Below, piece after piece: positions 1 through 5,863 of a stretch of DNA of 5,863 bases (positions within the stretch are counted from its first letter, which is position 1; the number at the start of each line of letters is the position of its first letter). This DNA is from an uncultured Flavobacteriales bacterium (GTDB lineage: Bacteria > Bacteroidota > Bacteroidia > Palsa-965), in assembly GCA_937974275.1 (NCBI GenBank), contig CALJIF010000046.1, positions 1-5,863 of the forward strand. Reading direction: 5' to 3'. The position numbers were made by a program, and so were the translations under genes. A model generated the notes under the pieces. It was given only the letters and a program-made list of their open reading frames with translations, had not been told where the DNA came from and did not search any database.

Positions 1-1238
1 GTAATTTCACGCCATAACTTTTTCTTAAACGGCTTGAATCGCTCGTATAAGTACGTGTACAAGGTTTCGCGATCGGCGTACTTTTTAAAGTCGATGTACA
101 TTTCTTCTTTGATGAAAATCTTTTCCAAAGAAGAAAAATGCCATTTCTCTTGTAATTCGTGCAATTCTATTTCCAATTCCCGCTTCAGCAATTCCATCGT
201 GCGCTGAGCAGAAATTTTCAGCATCTCGTTAACGCCAACGAATCGAGGTTTTTCATTTTCAATTACGCACGCGTTAGGAGAAATTGATACTTCGCAACCG
301 GTGAATGCATATAATGCATCAATCGTTTTATCGGTATCAGTACCGGGTTGGAGGTGAATTAATATTTCAACAAACTCGGCCGTATTGTCTTCAATTTTCT
401 TGACCTTGATTTTGCCTTTATCATTCGCGGCAATAATAGTATCAATTAAACTTCCTGTTGTTGTTCCAAAAGGAATTTCAGTAATAACAAGTGTTTTGGA
501 GTCTTTAACCTTAATGCGCGCACGAATGCGAACTTTACCACCGCGTAATCCGTCGTTGTACTGAGAAAAGTCTGCCATTCCCGCTGTAGGGAAATCCGGC
601 AAAATATCGGTCTTACGGCCACGTAATGATGCAATGGAAGCATCAATCAATTCGTTAAAGTTATGTGGCAATATTTTACATGCCAGACCAACAGCAATTC
701 CTTCCACGCCTTGTGCCAACAATAAAGGGAATTTCATCGGCAAGGTAATCGGCTCGCGATTTCGTCCGTCGTAACTTAATTGCCAAGGTGTTGTTTTCGG
801 ATTGAATGCTACATCAAGTGCAAACTTTGATAAGCGAGCCTCGATATAACGCGGCGCAGCAGCACTGTCGCCGGTGTAAATATTTCCCCAGTTACCTTGA
901 CAGTCGATTAACAAGTCTTTTTGTCCAAGTTGCACCAAGGCGTCACCAATGGATGCATCACCATGCGGGTGATACTTCATGGTATGCCCGATGATATTTG
1001 CCACTTTATTGTAGCGTCCATCTTCCATTTCCCACATGGAATGCAACAAACGACGTTGCACCGGCTTTAATCCGTCTTCTACGTATGGAACTGCACGCTC
1101 CAAAATAACATATGAAGCATAATCTAAAAACCAATTCTCGTACATCCCGCTGAGCATACGAACTTCGCTGCGTTCGTTATGATCCTGGTTGGGAGTCTTT
1201 CCGTTTTCCTCAAATAAATTATTGTCGTTGTCTGCCAT
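1..1238 (-). CDS. parC: DNA topoisomerase IV subunit A (ParC), N-terminal part, cut by the window edge
   Basis: ParC is the DNA-cleaving and rejoining subunit of the type II topoisomerase that unlinks daughter chromosomes; it works as an A2B2 complex with ParE in the cytoplasm. About 412 residues are visible, read on the minus strand from ATG at 1238-1236 and still open at position 1. The order of parts is a polar Asn/Glu-rich tail (1-27), then the winged-helix cleavage domain with KPVQRR (58-63), HPHGD (90-94) and AAAPRYIEARL. The last motif places the catalytic tyrosine at Tyr131 (codon 846-848). EGIAVGLA (179-186) follows, then the tower and the start of the coiled-coil region. The C-terminal beta-pinwheel half lies outside the window. 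The parE stop is 13 bp upstream, so the two are almost certainly co-transcribed. No Shine-Dalgarno is seen. The position matching GyrA Ser83 is Ala95. GyrA is the alternative, but the linkage to parE and the KILPHNF signature (188-194) favour ParC. Confidence 0.95.
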   Translation of the reverse strand, partial: MADNDNNLFEENGKTPNQDHNERSEVRMLSGMYENWFLDYASYVILERAVPYVEDGLKPVQRRLLHSMWEMEDGRYNKVANIIGHTMKYHPHGDASIGDALVQLGQKDLLIDCQGNWGNIYTGDSAAAPRYIEARLSKFALDVAFNPKTTPWQLSYDGRNREPITLPMKFPLLLAQGVEGIAVGLACKILPHNFNELIDASIASLRGRKTDILPDFPTAGMADFSQYNDGLRGGKVRIRARIKVKDSKTLVITEIPFGTTTGSLIDTIIAANDKGKIKVKKIEDNTAEFVEILIHLQPGTDTDKTIDALYAFTGCEVSISPNACVIENEKPRFVGVNEMLKISAQRTMELLKRELEIELHELQEKWHFSSLEKIFIKEEMYIDFKKYADRETLYTYLYERFKPFKKKLWREI

Positions 1239-1251
1239 TCTATACTTCGAA

Positions 1252-3111
1252 TTATGCCGTTAACGTTTCTTCTACATCTTTTTCTACTCGCAAATTGCTG
1301 ATGATAAATTCCTGACGGTCCATAGAATTCTTGCCCATGTAATAGGACAACAACTCAGGAATATTAGAGCCGCTTCCCAGAATCACCGGTTCCAGGCGAA
1401 TATCTTTTCCGATAAAATGCTTGAACTCATCGGGAGAAATTTCACCCAAGCCTTTAAAACGAGTGATTTCAGGCTTACCGCCTAATTTCTGGATTGCTTT
1501 GCGTCGTTCATCTTCCGAATAACAATAGATCGTTTCTTTTTTATTTCGCACCCGGAACAATGGAGTTTGTAATATATATACGTGTCCATTTTTTACCAGA
1601 TCAGGGAAAAACTGCAGGAAAAACGTTAACAACAACAAGCGAATGTGCATACCATCAACATCTGCATCAGTTGCAACAACGACGTTATTGTAACGCAAGT
1701 TTTCCAAACCTTCCTCAATATCCAAAGCGGCCTGAATCAGGTTAAATTCTTCGTTCTCGTAAACCACTTTTTTGGTAAGTCCGTAAGAGTTCAATGGTTT
1801 GCCCTTTAAGCTGAAAACCGCCTGGGAATTGACATCACGCGCTTTAGTGATGGATCCGCTTGCAGAATCACCTTCAGTAATAAACAAGGTGGATTGCAAA
1901 CGACGCTCATCTTTCATGTCGGTTAAATGCACACGACAGTCGCGAAGTTTACGGTTATGCAAATTGGCTTTTTTAGCACGTTCACGCGCCAGTTTCTGAA
2001 TACCGGAAAGTTCCTTTCGTTCACGCTCGCTTTGAATAATTTTACGGTGCATAGCGTCTGCAGCTTCCGGATTTTTATGCAAGTAATTATCCAGCGCTTG
2101 TTTCAAAAAGTCATACACAAACGAGCGCATGGATGTTCCTCCCGGAGCTACATCCTGAGAACCAAGTTTGGTTTTGGTTTGCGATTCAAAAACCGGTTCT
2201 TGAACTTTAACACTTACTGCTGCTACAATTGAAGTGCGGATATCAACGGCTTCGTAATCTTTTTTCAAAAAGTCACGAATTACTTTCACCACCGCTTCAC
2301 GAAAAGCCGACTGGTGTGTTCCGCCTTGCGTAGTATGCTGTCCGTTAACGAAGGAGAAATATTCTTCCACGTACTGACTGTCGCTATGCGTCATGGCCAC
2401 TTCTATATCCTGACCACGCAGATGAATGATCGGATAAACGATGGTACCACTTAAATTCTTCTGCAATAAATCCAGCAAACCGTTATCCGATTTAATTTTA
2501 TTGCCGTTGTACCATAGCGTTAGTCCGGTATTGAGGTAGGCGTAATTCCACAACATTTTTTCAACATACTCGTTGATGTAGTGGTAATTCACAAACACCG
2601 TATCGTCCGGCCGGAAAGATATAATGGTGCCGTCTTGCTCGTCAGTGTCTTTTACGCGTTCATCTTTTTTCAATTCGCCCTTTTCGAATTCCGCTACTTT
2701 GGTTTTCCCTTCACGCACCGACTGCACCCGGAAATAAGATGCCAATGCATTAACAGCTTTCGTTCCCACTCCATTCAATCCCACAGATTTCTTAAAAGCT
2801 TCCGAATCGTATTTGGCACCGGTGTTAATCTTTGACACACAATCCACCACTTTACCCAACGGAATTCCACGACCAAAATCACGAATACGCACGGTTCCTT
2901 CCTTAATCTGAATATCAATGGAATTACCGTTACCCATGACGAATTCATCAATAGAATTATCGATGATTTCTTTTAACAAAATGTAAATTCCATCATCCGG
3001 AGAAGAACCATCACCCAGCTTTCCGATATACATACCGGGGCGCAAGCGAATATGATCTTTCCAGTCTAAGGATTTAATGCTATCCTCATTATAATTACTT
3101 GATTTCGCCAT
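1252..3111 (-). CDS. parE: DNA topoisomerase IV subunit B (ParE)
   Basis: ParE is the ATPase subunit of topoisomerase IV; ATP binding closes the N-gate and drives strand passage through the break made by ParC. The 619 residues match the usual length of about 620-650. The GHKL ATPase domain shows EIIDNSIDE (48-56, general base Glu48 and Mg-binding Asn52), DFGRGIP (78-84) and GLNGVGTKAVNAL (111-123). The transducer domain has the QTK loop at 311-313. The Toprim domain has ITEGDSASGS (411-420, Glu413) and TDADVDG (481-487, metal-binding aspartates 482, 484 and 486). RFKGLGE (551-557) and the usual C-terminal tail follow. All key residues are present and no insertion is evident. The ATG at 3111 puts the conserved N-terminal stretch SIKSLDWKDHIRLRPGMYIG at the expected place. 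It lies 21 bp after the small membrane gene and 13 bp before parC. GyrB is the alternative, made unlikely by the adjoining parC. Confidence 0.97.
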   Translation of the reverse strand: MAKSSNYNEDSIKSLDWKDHIRLRPGMYIGKLGDGSSPDDGIYILLKEIIDNSIDEFVMGNGNSIDIQIKEGTVRIRDFGRGIPLGKVVDCVSKINTGAKYDSEAFKKSVGLNGVGTKAVNALASYFRVQSVREGKTKVAEFEKGELKKDERVKDTDEQDGTIISFRPDDTVFVNYHYINEYVEKMLWNYAYLNTGLTLWYNGNKIKSDNGLLDLLQKNLSGTIVYPIIHLRGQDIEVAMTHSDSQYVEEYFSFVNGQHTTQGGTHQSAFREAVVKVIRDFLKKDYEAVDIRTSIVAAVSVKVQEPVFESQTKTKLGSQDVAPGGTSMRSFVYDFLKQALDNYLHKNPEAADAMHRKIIQSERERKELSGIQKLARERAKKANLHNRKLRDCRVHLTDMKDERRLQSTLFITEGDSASGSITKARDVNSQAVFSLKGKPLNSYGLTKKVVYENEEFNLIQAALDIEEGLENLRYNNVVVATDADVDGMHIRLLLLTFFLQFFPDLVKNGHVYILQTPLFRVRNKKETIYCYSEDERRKAIQKLGGKPEITRFKGLGEISPDEFKHFIGKDIRLEPVILGSGSNIPELLSYYMGKNSMDRQEFIISNLRVEKDVEETLTA

Positions 3112-3132
3112 TCTTCAACTTATAATTAAAAT

Positions 3133-3345
3133 CTACAACAATTGTTTAATACCTGTGATGATTAAAACTTCCATCACCCAACCCACAAATGCGCATAATA
3201 ACAGCGCTACAGCAGCTAGATATTTATTCTTACTCACCCACTTCACTTTCTTGGCCACTTTTCCATACAACCAGCGACCGATGAAATATGGGATTACAAT
3301 CCAGATTCCCAGAAACATAATCACATATAACAACTCGGTCAGCAT
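3133..3345 (-). CDS. Small two-helix membrane protein, function unknown
   Basis: I do not recognise this 70-residue protein. Its start follows the ychF stop by 3 bp (TAA-GCT-ATG), and its stop lies 21 bp before parE, so it is very probably translated as part of the same message. Two hydrophobic segments are clear, at about residues 4-22 and 42-67. They are joined by a strongly basic loop (24-41) with Arg24 and lysines 29, 32, 33, 35, 39 and 41. By the positive-inside rule the loop should face the cytoplasm with both ends outside. Glu59 lies inside the second hydrophobic segment, which is unusual for a simple anchor. There is no signal-peptide cleavage site, lipobox or cysteine pair. The in-frame open reading, membrane-like composition and tight spacing support a real gene. 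An inner-membrane location is inferred. The chance-ORF alternative is unlikely, because without it there would be a gap of about 240 bp within the cluster. Confidence 0.8.
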   Translation of the reverse strand: MLTELLYVIMFLGIWIVIPYFIGRWLYGKVAKKVKWVSKNKYLAAVALLLCAFVGWVMEVLIITGIKQLL

Positions 3346-3348
3346 AGC

Positions 3349-4449
3349 TTACACATTAAAGCGGAAATGCATGACATCTCCATCCTGAACAATATATTCT
3401 TTCCCTTCAATTCGGATTTTACCGTTGTCACGACAAGCAGCTTCCGAACCAAATTGTACATAATCGTTATAGGCAATCACTTCCGCCTTAATAAATCCTT
3501 TTTCAAAATCGGTGTGAATTACACCCGCTGCTTCCGGAGCCGACATGCCCACTGTAATTGTCCATGCGCGAACCTCTTTCACTCCTGCAGTAAAATATGT
3601 CTGGAGATTTAACAACTGATACGACTTACGGATCAGCTTGTTAACACCCGGTTCGTCCAATCCGATTTCTTCCAAAAACGCCTGACGATCCTCGTAGCTT
3701 TCCAAAGCAGCAATTTCAGCTTCCATTGCCGCAGTAATAAACAAAACCTGAGCATTTTCGTCCTTCACGGCTTCCATTAACGCCGCTGTATGTTTATTGC
3801 CTTCTTTCACCGATGCTTCATCCACATTACAGATGTACATTACCGGCTTCACGGTCAACAAGTGTATATCCGCAATATGTTTAAAATCTTCCTTGCTGAT
3901 TTGTACGGTTCGTGCTGATTTACCCTGCAACAACGCATCGCGCACTTCGGTTAAAATATCATAAGCCTTCTTCGCATCTTTATCCGTGCCGGTTTTTGCC
4001 ATTTTCTCCACACGTTTCATTTTCTGCTCCACCGACTCCAGATCTTTCAACTGCAATTCCATATCGATAACTTCTTTGTCACGAACAGGATTTACCGAGC
4101 CATCCACGTGTACCACATTCGGATCGTCAAAACAACGCAAAACGTGCAGAATAGCATTTGTTTCACGGATATTCGCCAGGAACTTATTACCCAAACCTTC
4201 ACCTTTACTTGCTCCTTTTACTAATCCTGCGATGTCCACAATTTCGATGGTAGTAGGGACAATGCGCTCAGGAGTAACTAATTCGGCCAACTTATTCAGT
4301 CGCGGATCAGGAACAGTGATAACACCTACATTCGGTTCAATGGTGCAAAACGGAAAGTTAGCCGCCTGCGCCTTGGCGTTAGATAAACAATTAAACAAAG
4401 TGGATTTCCCGACATTGGGCAATCCAACGATTCCACATTTTAAAGACAT
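3349..4449 (-). CDS. ychF: Redox-regulated/ribosome-associated ATPase YchF (OLA1 family)
   Basis: YchF belongs to the Obg-related P-loop family but hydrolyses ATP rather than GTP; family members bind ribosomes and affect translation and stress responses. The 366 residues match the usual length of about 363. The G domain starts at once with the P-loop GLPNVGKST (9-17). The switch region TTIEIVDIAGLVKGASKGEG has the DxAG motif at 72-75. The G4 position reads NVDE (208-211) instead of NKxD, the feature tied to ATP preference. A helical segment rich in Lys and Glu (about 130-200) interrupts the G domain, as expected. The C-terminal TGS domain (about 283-366) contains AWTITVGMSAPEAAGVIHTD (295-314) and the ending DGDVMHFRFNV. 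It is first in the minus-strand cluster, with a TAnnTTTG match 45 bp upstream of its start. No Shine-Dalgarno is visible. Identity is certain from the motifs. Confidence 0.97.
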   Translation of the reverse strand: MSLKCGIVGLPNVGKSTLFNCLSNAKAQAANFPFCTIEPNVGVITVPDPRLNKLAELVTPERIVPTTIEIVDIAGLVKGASKGEGLGNKFLANIRETNAILHVLRCFDDPNVVHVDGSVNPVRDKEVIDMELQLKDLESVEQKMKRVEKMAKTGTDKDAKKAYDILTEVRDALLQGKSARTVQISKEDFKHIADIHLLTVKPVMYICNVDEASVKEGNKHTAALMEAVKDENAQVLFITAAMEAEIAALESYEDRQAFLEEIGLDEPGVNKLIRKSYQLLNLQTYFTAGVKEVRAWTITVGMSAPEAAGVIHTDFEKGFIKAEVIAYNDYVQFGSEAACRDNGKIRIEGKEYIVQDGDVMHFRFNV

Positions 4450-4482
4450 AAATCAGTTATTAAATCAAGGTGGGCACAACTA

Positions 4483-4493
4483 CCCCCGGGGGG
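4483..4493. repeat. GC-only palindrome CCCCCGGGGG(G)
   Basis: A perfect 10-bp palindrome of five C then five G (4483-4492), with a sixth G at 4493, sits in an otherwise AT-rich spacer. It lies directly downstream of the predicted ychF -7 element, so it would overlap the transcription start or the first transcribed bases of that promoter. Its role is unknown; start-site selection, nucleotide sensing by the initiating polymerase, or a protein site are all possible. What is seen is the palindrome and its position only. Confidence 0.6.
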
Positions 4494-4501
4494 CAAAAAT
4501 A
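4494..4501 (-). promoter_or_regulatory. Predicted -7 element of the ychF-cluster promoter (TATTTTTG)
   Basis: Read on the minus strand this is TATTTTTG, an exact match to the Bacteroidota sigma-70-type -7 consensus TAnnTTTG. It lies 45 bp upstream of the ychF ATG, which would give a leader of roughly 35-40 nt. No convincing TTG-type -33 element is present at the expected spacing of about 20 bp, but that element is often weak in this phylum. It would drive ychF, the small membrane gene, parE and parC. Confidence 0.55.
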
Positions 4502-4525
4502 CCATTTCGAATTGGGCTTGGGACG

Positions 4526-4539
4526 CTTGATTTATCAAG
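4526..4539. repeat. Inverted repeat CTTGAT-TT-ATCAAG between the divergent promoters
   Basis: Two perfect 6-bp arms, CTTGAT (4526-4531) and ATCAAG (4534-4539), flank a 2-bp TT centre. The right arm extended by one base, ATCAAGG, recurs at 4464-4470 in the ychF leader. The repeat lies about 25 bp upstream of the ychF -7 element and about 65 bp upstream of the transketolase one, a position fit for a regulator site. No run of T follows, so a terminator is unlikely. A chance AT-rich palindrome remains quite possible. Confidence 0.35.
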
Positions 4540-4582
4540 GAATGCACGTAGTTTTCAACAAGTCTTAAAGTTATTCACACGC

Positions 4583-4592
4583 CCCGTTCGGG
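4583..4592. repeat. Short inverted repeat CCCG-TT-CGGG upstream of the transketolase promoter
   Basis: Four-base arms CCCG and CGGG with a TT centre occupy the stretch 13-23 bp upstream of the predicted transketolase -7 element, where a -33 element would be expected and is not recognisable. This could be a regulator site that replaces the -33 contact. The arms are short, so chance is a fair explanation. Confidence 0.25.
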
Positions 4593-4605
4593 TGGCATAA
4601 TACGG

Positions 4606-4613
4606 TACTTTTG
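4606..4613 (+). promoter_or_regulatory. Predicted -7 element of the transketolase promoter (TACTTTTG)
   Basis: TACTTTTG is an exact match to the Bacteroidota -7 consensus TAnnTTTG and ends 29 bp before the transketolase ATG. Transcription would start near 4618-4620, giving a short leader of about 25 nt that is AT-rich and lacks a Shine-Dalgarno, as is normal in this phylum. No clear -33 TTG element is seen. It would also serve the vWA gene downstream. Confidence 0.55.
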
Positions 4614-4642
4614 AGGCAATTATTTCCGATCAAATCACGTTT

Positions 4643-5491
4643 ATGCCTACTATTCAGGAACTTGAAAAAAAAGCTTCGCAGGTGCGTCGCGATATTGTAC
4701 GCATGGTTCATGCCGTTAACTCGGGACATCCGGGAGGATCTTTGGGCTGTACCGATTTTTTAGTGGCTTTGTACGATGAAATTATGCGCCATCAACCACA
4801 ACCGTTTAGCATGGATGGCAAAGGCGAAGATGTATTTTTCCTTTCCAACGGACACATCTCTCCGGTGTTCTATAGCGTACTTTCTAGATCCGGATACTTC
4901 CCTGTAAATGAATTAAATACGTTCCGTAAGTTAAACTCCAGATTACAGGGCCATCCAACTACCCATGAAGGTCTTCCGGGAGTGCGAATGGCTTCAGGAT
5001 CACTTGGACAGGGTTTGTCTGTGGCCATTGGAGCAGCACTGGCAAAACGGTTGAACGGTGACGATAAACTGGTGTTCACATTGCACGGTGATGGAGAACT
5101 TCAGGAAGGTCAGATTTGGGAAGCTGCTATGGCTGCTGCTGCTCATAAAGTGGACAATTTGATTGCAACTGTGGATGTAAACGGACAGCAAATAGACGGT
5201 CCTACGGAAAAAGTGATGCCTTTGGGCGATTTAAGCGGAAAATTTGCAGCTTTTGGATGGAAAGTGCTTGAAATTGGCAATGGTAACAATATGCAGGAAG
5301 TAGTTTCCGGACTTAAAAATGCCATATCGCATACAGGAAAGGGACAACCGGTCGTTATACTGATGAAAACTAAAATGGGAGCCGGAGTTGATTTTATGAT
5401 GGGAACACACAAATGGCATGGTGTTGCCCCTAATGATGAACAACTGGCACAGGCTTTGAATCAGTTGGAAGAAACATTAGGTGACTATTAA
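4643..5491 (+). CDS. Transketolase, N-terminal (ThDP-binding) subunit
   Basis: This is the N-terminal half of a split transketolase, the pentose-phosphate enzyme that moves two-carbon ketol units between sugar phosphates using thiamine diphosphate. The 282 residues match the usual length of stand-alone N subunits, against about 660 for the fused enzyme. Visible active-site features are SGHPGG (27-32, His29), NGHISP (69-74, His71), GHP (103-105), GSLGQG (119-124), and the ThDP/Mg motif starting GDGELQEGQ (149-157) and reaching the metal-binding Asn180. THKWHG (255-260) carries His256 and His259. The cofactor-activating glutamate belongs to the C-terminal (Pyr/transketolase_C) half, which is absent, so a partner protein is needed. 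The reading frame ends cleanly in an acidic tail, so this is a subunit and not a truncated pseudogene. The ATG at 4643 gives the expected N terminus. The next gene starts 1 bp after the stop and is not the C-terminal subunit. Confidence 0.95.
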   Translation: MPTIQELEKKASQVRRDIVRMVHAVNSGHPGGSLGCTDFLVALYDEIMRHQPQPFSMDGKGEDVFFLSNGHISPVFYSVLSRSGYFPVNELNTFRKLNSRLQGHPTTHEGLPGVRMASGSLGQGLSVAIGAALAKRLNGDDKLVFTLHGDGELQEGQIWEAAMAAAAHKVDNLIATVDVNGQQIDGPTEKVMPLGDLSGKFAAFGWKVLEIGNGNNMQEVVSGLKNAISHTGKGQPVVILMKTKMGAGVDFMMGTHKWHGVAPNDEQLAQALNQLEETLGDY

Positions 5492-5492
5492 G

Positions 5493-5863
5493 ATGAAGAA
5501 CATTTTCCGCAGCACATTTCTACTACTGATTTTAGCCCTTTCTGCCAAGTTGGGCGCACAATCCGGCGGATACACGCCTCAAACAACGCGCATGTTATTT
5601 GTGTTTGATGCGTCGTTCAGTATGTTCGGGCAATGGCAAAGCGGGAATAAAATGGACATCGCCAAGAACCTGCTTACCAAATTCCTGGATTCTTTAAAGA
5701 CTACGCCCAATCTTGAAATCGGGTTGCGTTGTTACGGACATCAATTCGGTTTACAGCCCCAGCGTAATTGTGAGGACACCAAACTGGAAGTGCCGATTCA
5801 AAAGCCGGCAATCGCGGTTGCCGCCACGAACAAAACGTCGGTCAACATTGTCCTGCGCAGAAC
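5493..5863 (+). CDS. Secreted von Willebrand factor A domain protein, 5' part, cut by the window edge
   Basis: About 123 residues are visible from ATG at 5493, and the frame is still open at the right edge. The start has a Sec-type signal peptide: Lys2 and Arg6, a hydrophobic core at about 8-20, and a likely cleavage after LGA (residue 22), leaving Gln23 at the mature end. A vWA domain begins with MLFVFDASFSMFGQW (34-48). Asp39, Ser41 and Ser43 form the first part of the metal-ion site (DxSxS). The helix MDIAKNLL (54-61), the strand LEIGLRCYGHQ (74-84) and NCEDTKLEV (92-100) follow. The metal-site Thr and Asp would lie beyond the edge. Such exported proteins usually bind other proteins; the actual role is unknown. 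Cys80 and Cys93 could pair in the periplasm. The position usually Gly in DxSGS is Phe42. The start is 1 bp after the transketolase stop, which suggests co-transcription. The frame looks less typical of the family from about residue 103 onward. Confidence 0.85.
   Translation, partial: MKNIFRSTFLLLILALSAKLGAQSGGYTPQTTRMLFVFDASFSMFGQWQSGNKMDIAKNLLTKFLDSLKTTPNLEIGLRCYGHQFGLQPQRNCEDTKLEVPIQKPAIAVAATNKTSVNIVLRR

Noticed and set aside
446..646. Minus-strand open frame of 66 codons
   Set aside because: It lies in another frame inside parC, whose own frame here shows continuous family-typical sequence.
1927..2232. Plus-strand open frame of about 101 codons opposite parE
   Set aside because: Antisense shadow of the ParE transducer and linker region; no motif, start context or promoter supports it.
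4526..4539. The CTTGAT/ATCAAG palindrome as a terminator
   Set aside because: The stem is weak and AT-rich with a 2-base loop, no T tract follows on either strand, and no gene ends nearby.
3986..4600. Long plus-strand open frame (about 204 codons) opposite ychF and running into the spacer
   Set aside because: It is antisense to a gene with full YchF motifs, has Ser/Thr/Phe-rich composition typical of a mirrored frame, has no recognisable domain, and its end overlaps the predicted promoters.
5102..5155. GCT-rich run as a simple repeat
   Set aside because: It encodes the alanine-rich part of the conserved ThDP-motif helix and is only a few triplets long.
5143..5443. Two overlapping minus-strand open frames under the transketolase gene
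   Set aside because: Both mirror a highly conserved transketolase segment and show no sign of independent coding.
4643..5491. Transketolase as a pseudogene truncated before its C-terminal half
   Set aside because: The length and clean ending match stand-alone N subunits, and the sequence after the stop encodes an unrelated signal peptide rather than remnants of the C-terminal half.

Overview
The window looks like ordinary chromosomal DNA from a member of the Bacteroidota, most likely a Flavobacteriales-type bacterium; the finer placement is inference. Four signs support this. The ParE and ParC sequences carry signatures I associate with that phylum. Transketolase is encoded as a split enzyme, with a separate N-terminal subunit. 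There is no Shine-Dalgarno sequence ahead of the starts. Both arms of the only sizeable intergenic gap contain an exact match to the Bacteroidota -7 promoter consensus TAnnTTTG.

Layout: positions 1-4449 hold a compact minus-strand cluster, read from high to low coordinates as ychF (translation-associated ATPase), a 70-residue two-helix membrane protein of unknown function, parE (topoisomerase IV ATPase/Toprim subunit) and parC (topoisomerase IV cleavage subunit). ParC runs off the left edge after about 412 residues. The spacers are only 3, 21 and 13 bp, so these four genes are probably one transcription unit. Positions 4450-4642 are a divergent promoter region with three short palindromes. 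Positions 4643-5863 run on the plus strand: the N-terminal (ThDP-binding) transketolase subunit, then after 1 bp a secreted von Willebrand factor A (vWA) domain protein that is cut by the right edge.

parE and parC together make the decatenating type II topoisomerase. The transketolase subunit cannot work alone and needs a C-terminal partner, which is not the next gene here. The vWA gene sits in the slot where that partner is often found.

I found no RNA genes, mobile elements, CRISPR arrays or clear terminators, and no strong evidence of an undescribed system. The points most worth a second look are the vWA gene abutting a split transketolase, the uncharacterised membrane protein embedded in the ychF-parE-parC cluster, and the GC-rich palindrome at the predicted ychF transcription start.
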